Below, piece after piece: positions 24,800-36,994 of a DNA stretch of 64,000 nucleotides. This stretch comes from Channa striata (Eukaryota; Chordata; Actinopteri; Anabantiformes; Channidae): the NCBI GenBank assembly GCA_033026295.1, contig CM065183.1:3410001-3474000 (forward strand), written 5' to 3'. Under the pieces are notes generated by a model, which worked only from the letters and a program-made list of their open reading frames with translations, was not told where the DNA came from and ran no database searches. Position numbers and translations under genes: made by a program. The first letter of the stretch is position 1; the number at the start of each line of letters is the position of its first letter.

Positions 24800-25789
24800 T
24801 TTTTGTCTAGCTGTGTGTTCAGACCCTATTAACAGCTGGCCTCTTACTCACACAGTAAACAAACACGTTGAACCATCAAAATTTTTAGCAATCTAGTCTC
24901 TAGTAGTGCTTGCACCATGCCTCTGCAACACATTCAAATATGCAATGTGCTAAAACACTCACTCTTCATCTGCTGTGTGCTTGTGTCTGTAACACAGCAA
25001 TCTGCTCTAATTCATAAGAAGGATTTACATTAAACATCAACACCTCTGTAAAACGGGCTCATTTTCACACGCATGGCATTGCTTTACACTTAACATTGCA
25101 GCCCACTCCACATTGCATATAGCAACTGCTTTCTTTCTGGATGCAAGTCTCAAACACCTTCCTTCAATCATGGCTGCCACAGACCCGGCATTATGAAGCA
25201 GCTGTACCCTCCAGTGCCTCTCAGCAGCACATGCATTTGGCTGAAATATTCAGCCCAGCTCCCAGCGTTAACTTGCATGTATAATTACCGGATATGCTGC
25301 CTGCCGCTGATAACTCTCCCAAACAATGTTTGAAGGGGGAAGGCGGCGATGAATTCCCAATGAAGTGTGAAAAAGACTGATTAAAATTGCTGTGGTCAAA
25401 AGCCAGTGCACCAGTGTGTTCTGCTCTCGTGGACCAGGGGAGACGGGGAGAGCGGCTCTGCAGTTGAGATAGCTGTTTTTCTGCAGTTGAGATAGATTTT
25501 TGGTTTCTATTTTGGTCCACAGTGGAAAGAATATTGGTAAACATTTTTGTTCCTGTTTTGGCTGAGTTATCATAAAATAAAAAAAGAGTCTGAACCACCC
25601 TTAACTACAGACGCTCCATCCGGTAAACAGCCGTGTGTCGTTACGAGCTCCACACGTTCATGCGGCCTGTATGTTCTACTAGCTTCTCTGCTTTATATAG
25701 ATTCACTGGTTATTTACAGATGCGTCTTATATGAACGATTATGTTTGTGTGTTTGCATATGTAAATCTGTGTGTGTGTGTGTGTGCGTA

Positions 25790-26450
25790 CCACAGCCCAG
25801 GCGCCAGGCAGCCCATCTTGCAGAGGGGAGGGAGGGATAGATGGCGTTTCATTGGAGGCGTGTGGGCGTCAAGCTCAGGGCACCTAATTACAGCCCTGGC
25901 TCCCGCCGCCTGCCCGCGTCTCCCTCAGCCCCCCATGTTTGGGTGCATCTTCCCTGGCAGAGTCAGACGATACGCTCCCCTCGTCTCGGAAGCTTTGGTC
26001 TCGGGAGGGCTCCACCTTAGCACAAAGCACCACTGTGTCTGATTAGCTGGCTCAAATGAGATCCCCAGCTAGCCGCCTATATTGTCATCCTCTCTGTTGA
26101 CAGTTATGAGACGGGCTGCCAGACAGACGGCCGCGCGCGTTTAGCTCGTTAACTTGATCAGGAGATTTCTGCGTCGTGCCTAACAAACTTTGCCATTAGG
26201 AATCTTCGGGGACCTCATTTGGACTACGCTAGTCGAGGAACTAGTTAGCCAGCTAGCTAGCTGTGTAGCTCTGGGCTAACGAGCCCTGACACAAACAGGG
26301 ACGGCCTTTCTTCATGTTCCTTCCGCTCTTGTGCGCGGATGTACAGTTCAGTAATTGGTGGTTATTAGTGAGCGAGCTGGAAGAGGAGCTGGGTAGCTGC
26401 TTAACCCTTTCCTCCCCGAAAGCGTGGCAGTTGTCTTTCATCTCGTTTCA
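25790..26450. promoter_or_regulatory. CpG-rich block, possible regulatory element
   Basis: GC-rich with about 25 CpGs in the first 450 bp by eye, unlike the flanks. It contains an inverted CCAAT box (cattgg near 25850), a KLF/Sp1-type gtgggcgt just after it, and a ccgcgcgcgt run near 26131. There is no good open frame. Candidate enhancer, conserved element or alternative promoter; which one cannot be told from sequence alone. Confidence 0.3.
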
Positions 26451-28384
26451 GAGGATTACATAGCAGAGAGCTGGGAGAGAGATGGACGCCTATAGTGGGG
26501 GTTGGTTATTATATTTTTTTGCCAGCAGCAGCAGCAGATGCCAGGCGCAGTAGTTTCAACCAGGAACACTTTAAAACACAGCACAGCTGCCTGCTCTGCA
26601 TCTGGGCACCAGATCGAAAAGGGAAGGAGGAGAGGAGAGGGAGATGCAGACGACAACAAGGATGAAGCCAAGGAAGGAGAAGGGGAACGGAGAGACAGAC
26701 AAAAAGGAAGAAACATAAAGGCAGAAACAAAGAGTGACACAGATAACATCTATCAGCACAGCAGAAGCATGGGCCGGGTTTACCATTATAAATGGAGAGA
26801 TACCCACACACCCCTCCCGCTTCATCCCCAGTTTAGCATCCCCTTCCAAAAGCTGGGAACCACTAACTGGGCCAATCCACAACAGGGATTAGCTATCTAG
26901 CTGCAGAGGCATTTGAATATGCTCATAGCAAGCGCTGTGCTTTACGTGGGTGTGACTGTAAACCCAAACACGTACCGAGGTGTCAGAGAGAGGAGAGACA
27001 GAGAGAAACACACGGGTTCATCGGTGTTTTTGCAAAAAAAAAAAAAAAAAAATTCAGTAAAATGTCACCGAGAATTTTAAAGCCAATACGCCACTGTAGC
27101 GTCGCATTGAACAATTTCATATTTATTTCGATCACATGTTGTCCTGAGACAAGAAATGCAGAGAACTGCAGCACAAATTAGCCAAGGGTGATAAATACAC
27201 AAGGACAGGTATAGATGCAGAAAAAAATCTGAATATAATAAATAAGTGCATGCAGTATAACGCAGCACAAAGATTAAAATTGAGTGGCAATGTGTTGTTG
27301 GAAATGTTGACCATATATTCCGTTTAACGAATGTATCGTACATGTATATGACATTGTGCACGCTCAGTGCCCAGGGGGGAATTTGGTGAGTCACTCTTTG
27401 AAAGCTGCCTATTGAGCTGTGTGATATGTAAAATAGAGGTAGATTGAAATTTCCTTTCTTTTTCACTCTCCACCTGTGGACAGTGGTGCAGAGCAAAAGT
27501 CAGTGCCACTGAAAAGGGAATTACACACTATTATTATTTTACAATATGTATAATTTCAAAGACCCTTGCACCGCAGCATGCTTGTTTCTCTCCATCAGTC
27601 TCTTTTCCCCCTCTCCCTCCCCCGTTTTCTTTTGTTCTACCTCTATTAGACTTGTCCTTGACTGCCGAGCAAGCGCACGGTGCAGCCTTTGGTTGAGAGG
27701 AGCCAGTCAAACGCTCTCTCGCTCTCCCGTTGAGACAAGAATAGGAGAAGACATGGGGGAGCGAGAGAGGCAGAGAGACAGAAAGGATGGCGAGAAAAGA
27801 GAGGAGAGAGCCTTTTTCAATTCAGCAAACATCTTCCTAAAGCCACAAAGGGCTGTGAGTAAGATAGGAAGCATATTAGCAGGAAGTTGGCCTGATGACT
27901 AAGCGTCTGAAGACAGGGGTAGAGCTCCAGGCATCTTGTTTGGAAAGACGGTGAACGGATAGTCTGCCAAAAAAGAAATCCTCATAAATTGCATTGCATC
28001 ATTCCCCGAGATGTACTGTGGAGCTTTTCGGTTCCGAAAACCTGCTCCTCATTATGGCACGATGATATTAAGTATAACGCAGATTAAAAATGTCGCAGAA
28101 ATGTTTGGCGACAGTGTTGTGGCCTCGTGGTCAAAGAGGAACTTTAATCACCAGTTCTTGTCCAAATGTCCTGTTAACATGAGTTTTGGTTAGGTGCAAA
28201 CTGAAACATCAGAAGAGATGAGATTTGGCCTTCAGTCATAACAGCGGCCCTTTTTCCTGTCGCACAACACATCGTCTTTCTGAAATTGTAAAGTAACTAC
28301 AAGCTTTAATGGACTTAGAGGTTTGTGTTTCCCGTTTTGCAAAGCACCTCAACGTAGAGAGGCATACAGCAAGATAAGCAAATA
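26451..28384. other. presumed intron, no gene seen
   Basis: Purine-rich stretch at 26610-26720, a poly(A) run at 27036-27052, AT-rich DNA to about 27560, then a pyrimidine-rich patch (27590-27640) and a purine-rich patch (27750-27810). Open frames up to 139 codons follow the compositional patches and show no domain. Confidence 0.6.
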
Positions 28385-28865
28385 AACAGATAACAGACAG
28401 ATGGACAGGCAGACAGGTAAACAGGCAGACAGACATGCAGGCAAACAAATAGACACAAACAGATGACGAATAGACAGGCAGATAGTCAGGCAGATTGGCA
28501 GAGCGGCTGACAGCCTGGCCGCTTTCCGGCAAAGCGGTATTGGCTAGAAAGAGTGGCTGGCAGGCAGACAGGCAGATGGACAGGCAGGCACCCGTGCACA
28601 GAGACAGAAACACAGACGCAAAAGCAGACAGACAGGAGGACAAGAGGACTAATGGACAGACTGGCTGGAAGAGAGACGGGCATGCAGAGCAGCAGACAGA
28701 AAGGCAGGCAGAGAGGTTGCCAGACAGTCATGCACCGTTGGTAGCAGGACAGGCAGTTGGCGTAGGAAGGAGACACGGGGACAGCAAGTGCCTCTGGCAG
28801 GGAAGGAGAGCAAGATAGAGGGAGACAGAAATAGAGAGAGAGAGGGAGAGAACGAGAGAGGGGGA
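28385..28865. repeat. cryptically simple CAGA/GGCA-rich region
   Basis: Degenerate tetranucleotides (gaca, ggca, caga) run for about 370 bp and are followed by GA-rich sequence. This looks like an old, decayed tetranucleotide array. It creates overlapping long frames on both strands (up to 161 codons), which I do not consider genes. Confidence 0.85.
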
Positions 28866-31585
28866 TGAGGTCAGTGCACGGCTGGCTGGCTGACTGTTGA
28901 TCTGTGGCACTGGGCTGGCAGAAGAGGCTCCTCAGGGAGACAGCAGCTCCGCACAGACTCCATCTACCCATCCCTCCGTCCCTCCATCCCCCAGCTGGAT
29001 GAAAAGCCCGTGAAGGGAGAGACTTTTAGCAACACTGGCACAGAGAGGTGAAAGAAGACAAATGTGGACAAAATTAGGAGCCAGAGTGACACCATCCAGC
29101 AACGGCTGGAAGAATGAAAACATCGAGCATCTAAATTGGGTGCAGAAATAAAAGTCTTCTCTCTTTTCCACTCCCCTGTAATACACTTGAAGGACGCCTG
29201 ATAGGCCTTCCTGCCACATGGGGCTTTGTGTACCCCAGGCTTTAGAAAGGGGGACGTGATATTCACTGGGCCTTTTGTCTGATGATAATATGGAAATATA
29301 AACTGCACATTGCACCGTAGTCTGTGCATCACACGGTCGGAAGTTTAGCCACCCCAGGACGTCACGTAGACGTTTAAAAAAAAAAAAAAAGGAGTATGTA
29401 ACAACGAAATACAATCTGAGCCTGCTGAGGCAACCCCGTCTCCAAATGCAAATCACTGAAGAGATTCTTTACACAAAGCCCCATTTGTCTTTTTTTTTTA
29501 TGATGTATATTTTTTTGATGTGATGTGAAACACTGTACACAAGTGTCACGTGACAGTTAGTCTGAATGGAGAGTGGTGTGTGGTCAGGTGAACAGCTCTT
29601 TGGTGGTGTGAAAGGTGTCTGAAGTGACAGTTAAAACTTATCTATCGTGCCCGACCACTCGCACTTTAATCGAGTGCCATCAGTGTTTACACCCAGCCTT
29701 AAAAAGTTTTATACCCCTGTATTCAGATTACCTGTATCAATGCATGAATTCCAATTCATGTTAATTGCAAACATGTCCTTATCGTGTTAATGTGAGTCTT
29801 TACCTGGTCGCAATCACGTTCCCTAAGAAACGTACAGCGTTTTCGGGTTGATTGGTTCAGAATTGTTGTTTTTCATGCGACAGGGTTGGATGAAACGAAC
29901 ATTTCTATTTATGAAATGAGTGTGGAATGGCAAATTCGGTCTGTGATTAGATGTTACTGAGTAGTGCAAATACCATTAATAGAACCTAAAATGATACAAA
30001 AAATTCAATTTAATTTTTTAAACAGACAGAGGTGTAATATTTCCTGATGATGATTCCAGACCAACCCAGATAAAAGGCATGGCACCATGTTGATGATGCA
30101 TGAGTGCTGAAGGAGGCTGAAGTCTCCAGCTTGCTAATAAGCCAGTGGAGGTATTTTCAGGACACAGACGAAATATTAGAATATTATGGTCGTTTAGCCT
30201 TACCTCGTGTTTGGACAGTTGAAATATTGGATCAGTATGTCGATATGTGATTTGAGGGGCAGAGGATGTTTTTTATGGCTTTTTCTCTGCTAGAGTTACG
30301 CAAGGTTAATGTTACAGCCGTGTGTGGGAGTGTGAATGTATGTGCGTGTGAGCGTGTGTCTGCATGTGTGTGTTTTGCTGCAGGGTGCAAAGCTGCTCCA
30401 AATGTCCATCTGCCGAGTTCACATTCCACCTGAGCCTTCTCACACATGCACATGTGCACCTCAACACACACGGACGCATTAGACTGCACACATTTACACA
30501 GGCGCATGCAGAACGCCGAACATAGCCCAGAAGCTCAAACTTCTCGTGCAGTCACACTCTGAGTGTTTTCCTTGTTTCAGGTCTATTCAGACCTATCTTC
30601 ATTCTCACAATCATTTGCATAAAAACATCCCACCTTTTCTCAAGCTGTCACCTTGATGTAGCTGCAATACGCAGTGTGATATCAACATAACAAGTTTTCT
30701 GACAAGAATCCAGAAATGCACATATACATATTTCACAGGTGTTAAGAGAAGTACGGGGGAAAGGAAAGAATCTGCTGGAAGAACCCAAACACACAAACAC
30801 ACAGACAAAGCCGACGAACATATACACACAGCCATTCATAGAATATGTGTCTGCATGTACACTTACATGCATATATGCACCATTCTTGTTTGCAGATGAT
30901 TGTTTTTTTCAGCTTGTTTTTCAGTGTGGGCATGTGTGCTTGGCACACAAAGTGCCAAGCTGATAATTACTGAAATGAGCTCGTGACTTTGTGTCGCTGG
31001 TACGACTGTGTCAAAATCTCTGAATCAGATTCTTTTACAAGTGCTGCATGAAGCACTTCTTTCTTTCGTGTGATTTGGGAATGTTTCAAATGACACCAGG
31101 CACGGCTCAATCCTTGTATTGTCTTAATAAAGAATCTCGTGGATAAATGAAAAGTGTGTGAGATGTAACGTCCGGATAAATTCTGCTTTTTATGGGTGCT
31201 GTGCTCACCGGATCGTTGACTGAGTGCAGAGGCAGCCAACATGAGCCCTACAGGAGCCAAACAGGTGCCGTGCAGCTGACATTTTGAGCAGGGACTTTAA
31301 AGCCTTGATTTCAAGAATTTCTCTTAAATGTGGGAACTTAGTCAGGAGCTGAATTTTTTTAATTACGTATTCTTTAAATGTTTAAATTACAATTATTTAA
31401 AGTGCCCCATGGAGACTTTTTACTTACTAATAGCCATAATTAGAATATCACATTTACCTTTTGCCTTATAGACCTCAGGTCTTTTCCCAGGGCACCAGGG
31501 CTGTGAAAATAAAGCAACTAAATGCAATTTATCTTTCTTTTTTTTTTTTACTTTTTTTTACTCCTTATGTCTTCCATAAAAAAGG
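28866..31585. other. presumed intron, no gene seen
   Basis: A 174-codon minus-strand frame at 28932-29456 has no recognisable domain and runs through a poly(A/T) tract at 29377-29391. A 9-bp perfect hairpin lies at 30938-30960. Acceptor- and donor-like sites at 30582 and 30740 have no other support. Confidence 0.6.
30938..30960. repeat. 9-bp perfect inverted repeat
   Basis: gcttggcac and gtgccaagc are separated by acaaa. Confidence 0.8.
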
Positions 31586-31630
31586 TTGTATATGTGGCTT
31601 TTGTATATGTGGCTTCTGTATATGTGGCTT
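31586..31630. repeat. 15-bp tandem repeat, three units
   Basis: ttgtatatgtggctt occurs three times in a row with one substitution. It lies directly upstream of the SINE-like sequence. Confidence 0.93.
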
Positions 31631-31637
31631 TTGTCAT

Positions 31638-31790
31638 GGCAGGAGCTCAGATGGCAGAGTCGTCACCCAACGACTGCAGGTCCAGCAACTTGCAGCCTGA
31701 CTTCCCTTATGGCCATATGGGCAAGAAACTATACTCACCAAACTCACCAATCCCAACCACAGAGGCTGTACAAGCCGGTGATATTCGGGG
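31638..31790 (+). mobile_element. tRNA-derived SINE remnant
   Basis: gctcagatggcagagtcgtc resembles a tRNA A-box region. It is followed by a degenerate B-box region and by ccatatgggcaagaaactat, which matches the body of common fish tRNA-type SINEs (family form: ccttgggcaagacactgaac). The copy is diverged and apparently has an internal deletion. The frame passing through it is not a gene. Confidence 0.55.
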
Positions 31791-33134
31791 GTTTATTTTG
31801 ATTTGTTTTAATTTGTTTTTTCAGTATGTTTCAGCAAACTGTTCGGTCAGCCTACGTTTATAAAAATGTGCATAAAACATGTCTGTGTTATCATGCCATT
31901 GAATGGTAATTATCAGTCATTAGGACGCCCATTGCTGTGGTTCAGTAAGTCGCCCACCATCTATCTGCACAACCTAGCAGCCACAGTAAAAACCAAGGCC
32001 ACAAGCAAAGTCCTTGTGGACAGAACGTCAGAATGGTTGGGTGGGTGTCAAAGTGCAGGATGTGAGATCAGAGGCATCACTTTGAAACCATCAGAGCTGT
32101 CGTTTCTGTATTTGAACTCAAACCATGGTTTTTTCTTTAATGGTTTTAATTGCCATGTTTTTGTGCCTAAATCTGTCAGTGGGTATGTTTTCATGTGTAA
32201 TGTCACATGAAAACGAGCAGGTACCTACTCGCCCATATCAAAGGTGCTGACAACAACTGGTGATCACAGTGAACATTCCAAATGACTCCGTAGGATGATT
32301 CAGACACTATATTCAGATTTTTCGTACATGCTGTACATCTTTTTATTCACAGCCTTTACATTCAAATTTTAGCTTCAGTTATTTTATTGATAATTTTACA
32401 AAATGAAAAATGTTCAGCAAAAAGCATTTTTATTTTCTCAAAACAAGGACTAGGGCGAATAAATTGAGAAAAATTAGATTTCCAAATTGAAATTGAAATT
32501 TGAAATTGATTAAACACACCATGGCTAGGGGGGAAATGGTTTGTCATACGCATAAAAATTTTTTTTTAATAACATTTAATGAGCCTTACTCAGGTCATTT
32601 TTTGATGTCTAATAACACAGCCCCTGCAACCAAGTTAACACTGCTGATATTTAATCAGCTGAATAAAAGCTTATAGAACAAATAATTTCATCATCAGAAG
32701 TGATTCTAAAATGATAATAATTATTTCTGCAATGTGTGTTATTGTTCAGAAATGTCAGGGAAACTTGATCTTATTTAATGTGCACTTTATTCTCTGTTGT
32801 ATTCAGATATGTGCACCTTTGGGTTGGGCATACTCACTCTGCCAGTGTGTGTAAACCTGTGAGAACACTGTCTGGCTTTCAGAGAACTATTTTGGATCGC
32901 CGTATGATTCATTCAAATCGAAAGGAATTCTGTCTCATGTTGTCCAAGGCCTTTGACTTTGATGGAAAATATAGGTACTATTTGAGCAGAGGGTGAGAGG
33001 ACGTTTTCTGTTCCGTTCTAATAGGGTGCTATTTTTGGTGCCACAGGATACCCAGTGACTGTGTAGAGCTTTGTCAGTGACGAATATGTTTGTGTGAGAA
33101 ACAGGCGTGGGGTGCCTTCCCACAGGAAGATATC
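31791..33134. other. presumed intron, no gene seen
   Basis: AT-rich. Holds an 11-bp perfect hairpin at 32187-32214 and a ttgaaa-rich stretch at 32485-32510. Nothing recognisable as coding. Confidence 0.65.
32187..32214. repeat. 11-bp perfect inverted repeat
   Basis: gttttcatgtg and cacatgaaaac are separated by taatgt. Confidence 0.85.
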
Positions 33135-33166
33135 TGTGCGCGCGCGTGTGTGTGTGTGTGTGCGTG
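33135..33166. repeat. alternating (GC)n(GT)n tract
   Basis: 32 bp of strictly alternating pyrimidine and purine (TG, then CGCGCG, then TG units). Such DNA can adopt the Z form. Confidence 0.9.
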
Positions 33167-33379
33167 GAATTGAGGGGACATTCAGTGTTTTTCTATCTTG
33201 CCTGCAGGACTGTGTGTGTGACAGAAAGAGAGAGAGACAGCATGTGTGTACAGTGTCAGGGTGTTCTTTCTCTTTCTCCCTCTCTCTTTCTGGCTCGCTC
33301 CCCTGCGGTGATTCAGTGTGTGTGCCCATTAGCTTGCCCGAGTATGTGTATACCTCTGAATGTGAATGCCTGCAATGCT

Positions 33380-33508
33380 TTGTGTGTGTGTGTGTGTGTG
33401 TGTATGTGTGTGTGTTTCTTTTCTGCCTTCCTGCTTCACTGCCTATGCTGAGATACAGCATGCCAAGCTGGGGGTACCTTTATGTGTGTGTGTGTGTGTG
33501 TGTGTGTG
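33380..33508. repeat. two GT microsatellites
   Basis: GT arrays at 33380-33416 (one ta interruption) and 33483-33508. Confidence 0.96.
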
Positions 33509-33632
33509 CTGCACCTGCACCTGTCATCCTGGGGTAAAGCCTCAGGACATATAGGGTCATGTGACAGACAGCCCTATCTATCTATCTGCAGACTGCATCA
33601 TTGGTATTCTGGGTAGACACTGGCAGCCAAGC

Positions 33633-33690
33633 AGGGGGTGGGGGTGTGTGGGTGGGTGGGTGGGATGGTGCTGGGGTGTGGGGGTGGGGG
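33633..33690 (+). repeat. G-rich (GGGT)n tract, G-quadruplex candidate
   Basis: At least eight runs of three or more G separated by one to four bases. Confidence 0.85.
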
Positions 33691-36600
33691 ATGATGGCAA
33701 GAGTGAGTGAGAAAAAAAGACAGAGAGAGGGCTTTTGTGAATAGAGGACTAGAGGAAAAAATAGAAAAGAGAACAATAGACCTCATCAGAGTATTGAGAC
33801 CTGAGTGCAATCAGACGCACAAACATTCGCACACACAGACAGACACACAAATGGGTGCATGTATTTGTACACAGTACATGTGCTCTTCTAAGCATGCCAG
33901 CACATGCACACTTCCATTCAGCTGTGCATGATGGTAAATGTGCACACAGGTGTGCACACACATGCACACACATTTATGTGCTTGCTAATTCATAAGGGAC
34001 ATCTGATGTAAATAATGAGAAGTACGATGCCATGAGGATTAAATGTTGGAAAAAATGTCATCAATAGCAACACAAAAAGAGTTCTTGTATTAGCTGGGGC
34101 AAAGCTCTCCAACACGCTATAGGTTTAGCACAGCTTAGGGTTAAACTCCCATCTGATGTGACAAAAGGCAGCAAACCTTTAAAGACGCTCTGCCGCCTTT
34201 TTCACTGCATAGATACTGCACAACGCCGCTCTCTGCTGATCCCTCTGTCCGTCCAGCGAGGACAGACTGCATATGCTTTCTCTGTAAATAAGCATCCAGC
34301 CTTCACTAGACTGATGGACACATGCAGGGGTATCAGTTCACTGACCGAAGGCCCCAGTATCTGATATCGTCTGCTAGCAAAGCATTTAGATCCTGCTTAC
34401 ATCAGAATTTCTGAGAACAAGCAGAGCAATTTGTGATGTTGTTGGCCACTATTATAAATTGTCAAACATCAGGGCTTGAAATATTTTCTAACTTGTCCAC
34501 AAGTTTGTCCAGCCGCACTGAGAAAAATTCAGAGGCCAAGAAATGTCATTTGTTTATAGAATGCATAACATTTTTACCGTTAAACAGAAAATATAAGATG
34601 TACTTATAGTACATCAGTATCCAACAATGCACATCAAACTATTCAAACAGGCTACTATGAATAACTAGCAAGAGTAGGAGACCGTCTGTGTTTTGCTGAT
34701 ATTTGTAACAAAAATATCTGTAAATAAATCCGCTATTGTTTTAGACAAGATATATTTTGATTTCCTGTTAAAATTGTCTCTTTAAATCCAAAGTATCACT
34801 GTGTAGGCTCCATGTAATTTATATATACTGAAAGGGTGAAATAACACCCTTACCTGTACGTCTTATTATGCATTTTGTGTCGGGCTGCAAAACATAGTAT
34901 TTGTGAATCAGGCCCTTAAGTATTTGGACCAGTTAGCTTGTTAAATTTATTATGAGTCAGATACACATTTTCTTTGCTGTCCATCTCATTTCCAGGTATT
35001 ATGACCCGCAGTCAGTATTCATGCTTCAATAAATATTATTATTATATTGCCTGTCAGTTTTTTTTTCTTTTTTTGTATCTTAATAAGTTAGGATAATTGG
35101 TCAAATCCCTGTTTTGTTTTTTTAATAGATGTAACATTTCAATTTTGGGCAATTTAGTTTGGGCATCAGGCAAGTAAAACATTTCAGCCAATTGCCCAAG
35201 TGGGTGTCGCGTGGTTTCACAAAGCTTTGTATAAAACAAGAACCTTTACTTGTCACATGTATATTTGCACATACATACTACAGTCAAAGTTGTCCTCTAC
35301 ATTTGACTCGTGAGGATGGGGCTGGATATCTGGGCTTTGTGATTTCATCCCGCTCTGTTTATATATGTACCGTCCAGCTGTTTCTTTGCTGCTTTCCACA
35401 GTGTCTACTACACTGTAAGAAATGAGGGTCATGGTTTACAGCATTTGTTTTGTCTAAAAATGCAAACCAAGACTGTTTCATAGTCTTGGTTACACATATG
35501 AAACGTTGGTGGTCGTCCTGCGCCTCATAAATTGTGAATCAATAAAAGTTTAAGACAATTTTGACACTTTTTTTGTTCTCCCGAGGTCCGGGGAAGAGAT
35601 GTGAGCTAGTGACTTCTTACTCGTAATCAGAAATAAATGAATGTTTTAAACTTTTAGTTATGTCAAGCTTTAAATATTTGGAGAACGATTAAGCATTCAA
35701 CTTACCCCTCGTCAGCTGTCGTTAGTAGAACCTTTTGGGATCCTTCAGAGTGAATCTGCGAAACACTTTCACCCATCACTTGTTTCTTTCAAAATAATGT
35801 ATCCTTTCAAAAAAGGAGAGATCATCCATGTTCTCCAGGTAACAACTGAAGAAACGTTGGGCACAAATATAATCCAAACACAGATTAGGAGTGAATTTTA
35901 GCTAATTATTTGTGTTGCAAACCATAGGTTAAAAAACATTGCAGCTGTAAAATCTGGATGATTAAATCAAAAAAGGTACAAATATGGTCAAGGTTAAATT
36001 TCATGTGACTTCAAAGTACAATTTTTCTATAGCAACGTGTGTGGCTCTCATTTGTTGAGCTGTGGTCTCGTTCCGAGTGGAAACATTCATGGACACCGTG
36101 GAAACCAGGAAACCCTAACAATAGACAGCCGGTTTCATATGCAAAAATAGCACTCGTCATTATTACGGTAATGTTGCAAAATCCTGAACTATTCTTTTAA
36201 TAAGAGTGTCAAGAGAGTATTTACGATCAATGCATCCTAACGGCATAACTGATTTTTAAAAATTGTTTTTGAATCCATTCTGATTCCAGTGGAACAGTAA
36301 AACACAACAAACACAAAGTGGGGCTTGTGTCAGAGGCAGAAAGCAAATCGACCAGATAACAGCCATGTTTCAGCGTGGGCTATCATTAAGTCAATCACAG
36401 AATAAACCTAAAATTAACTACAGTCAACTTTCTTCATCGTGGCCGGCAACAGAGGTTCGATGTTTTGTTCTTGTCTCGTAAATGGGGCTGGATGAAACGC
36501 AGCTTATTGTTGTGACACATCACCTCTGCAAATGTTTCGCCGCCGTTGTAGTTTCCAGTGATTTAGTGGAAGAACACTAGTCACTGCGCCTAAATATTTT

Positions 36601-36868
36601 AAGGTTCACACATTGTCGTTCACATGTGCAAGAATATGTCACGGCGGCACCTGGGCCACGCGGCAAAAGAATCTCGAACACTCCCTGGCGGCCTCATGTG
36701 CAACAGTGAGCAGCGATCGTGTGGTTTTCCATAGGTAGGAGTGTTGTACAGCTCTTTGTTTTCCTGTGGCTATTCCACGTCTTGGCTGTCTCACTCCTCG
36801 ACCTTGGTGTTCTGTAGCTGCTGGGGATGAGAGATGGTGTTAACACTTCCAAAGGCGTAAATCACCAC
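33691..36868. other. presumed intron, no gene seen
   Basis: CA-rich patch at 33818-33970, then AT-rich DNA. A 10-bp perfect hairpin lies at 35465-35491. No exon recognised. Confidence 0.65.
35465..35491. repeat. 10-bp perfect inverted repeat
   Basis: aaccaagact and agtcttggtt are separated by a 7-nt loop, gtttcat. Confidence 0.85.
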
Positions 36869-36960
36869 TCCCTCCCTCCCTCCCTCCCTCCCCTCTCTCT
36901 CTCTCTCTTTCTCTCTTTTTTCTCCCCCTCCCTTCCCCCTAAATCTCTCCTTCTCTCTCA
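36869..36960. repeat. (CCCT)n and (CT)n tract
   Basis: About six CCCT units then CT-rich sequence. The minus strand has six consecutive GGG runs. Confidence 0.95.
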
Positions 36961-36994
36961 ATGCACTGCTGTTCCCTTCCCTCACTGTCTGTGC

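Larger units (their letters stand above)
21700..25789. other. presumed intron, no gene seen
   Basis: Contains a poly(T) then G run (22250-22276), a GT tract at 23611-23642, a (TTG)n array at 24771-24799, and a GT tract at 25768-25786. A 15-bp unit ctgcagttgagatag occurs twice, at 25458 and 25481. No recognisable exon. Confidence 0.6.

Noticed and set aside
28236..28971. Overlapping frames of 135 and 161 codons on the minus strand
   Set aside because: Both come from the decayed CAGA/GGCA array and its GA-rich edge; the residue pattern (C-L-S-V runs) is that of repeat translation.
28932..29456. 174-codon frame on the minus strand, longest in the window
   Set aside because: No domain recognised, passes through a poly(A/T) run (phenylalanine run), and has no supporting signals.
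30583..30739. Exon-like interval between tttcag and cag|gtgtta
   Set aside because: Weak donor, no similarity to anything known, and no frame or conservation that can be judged.
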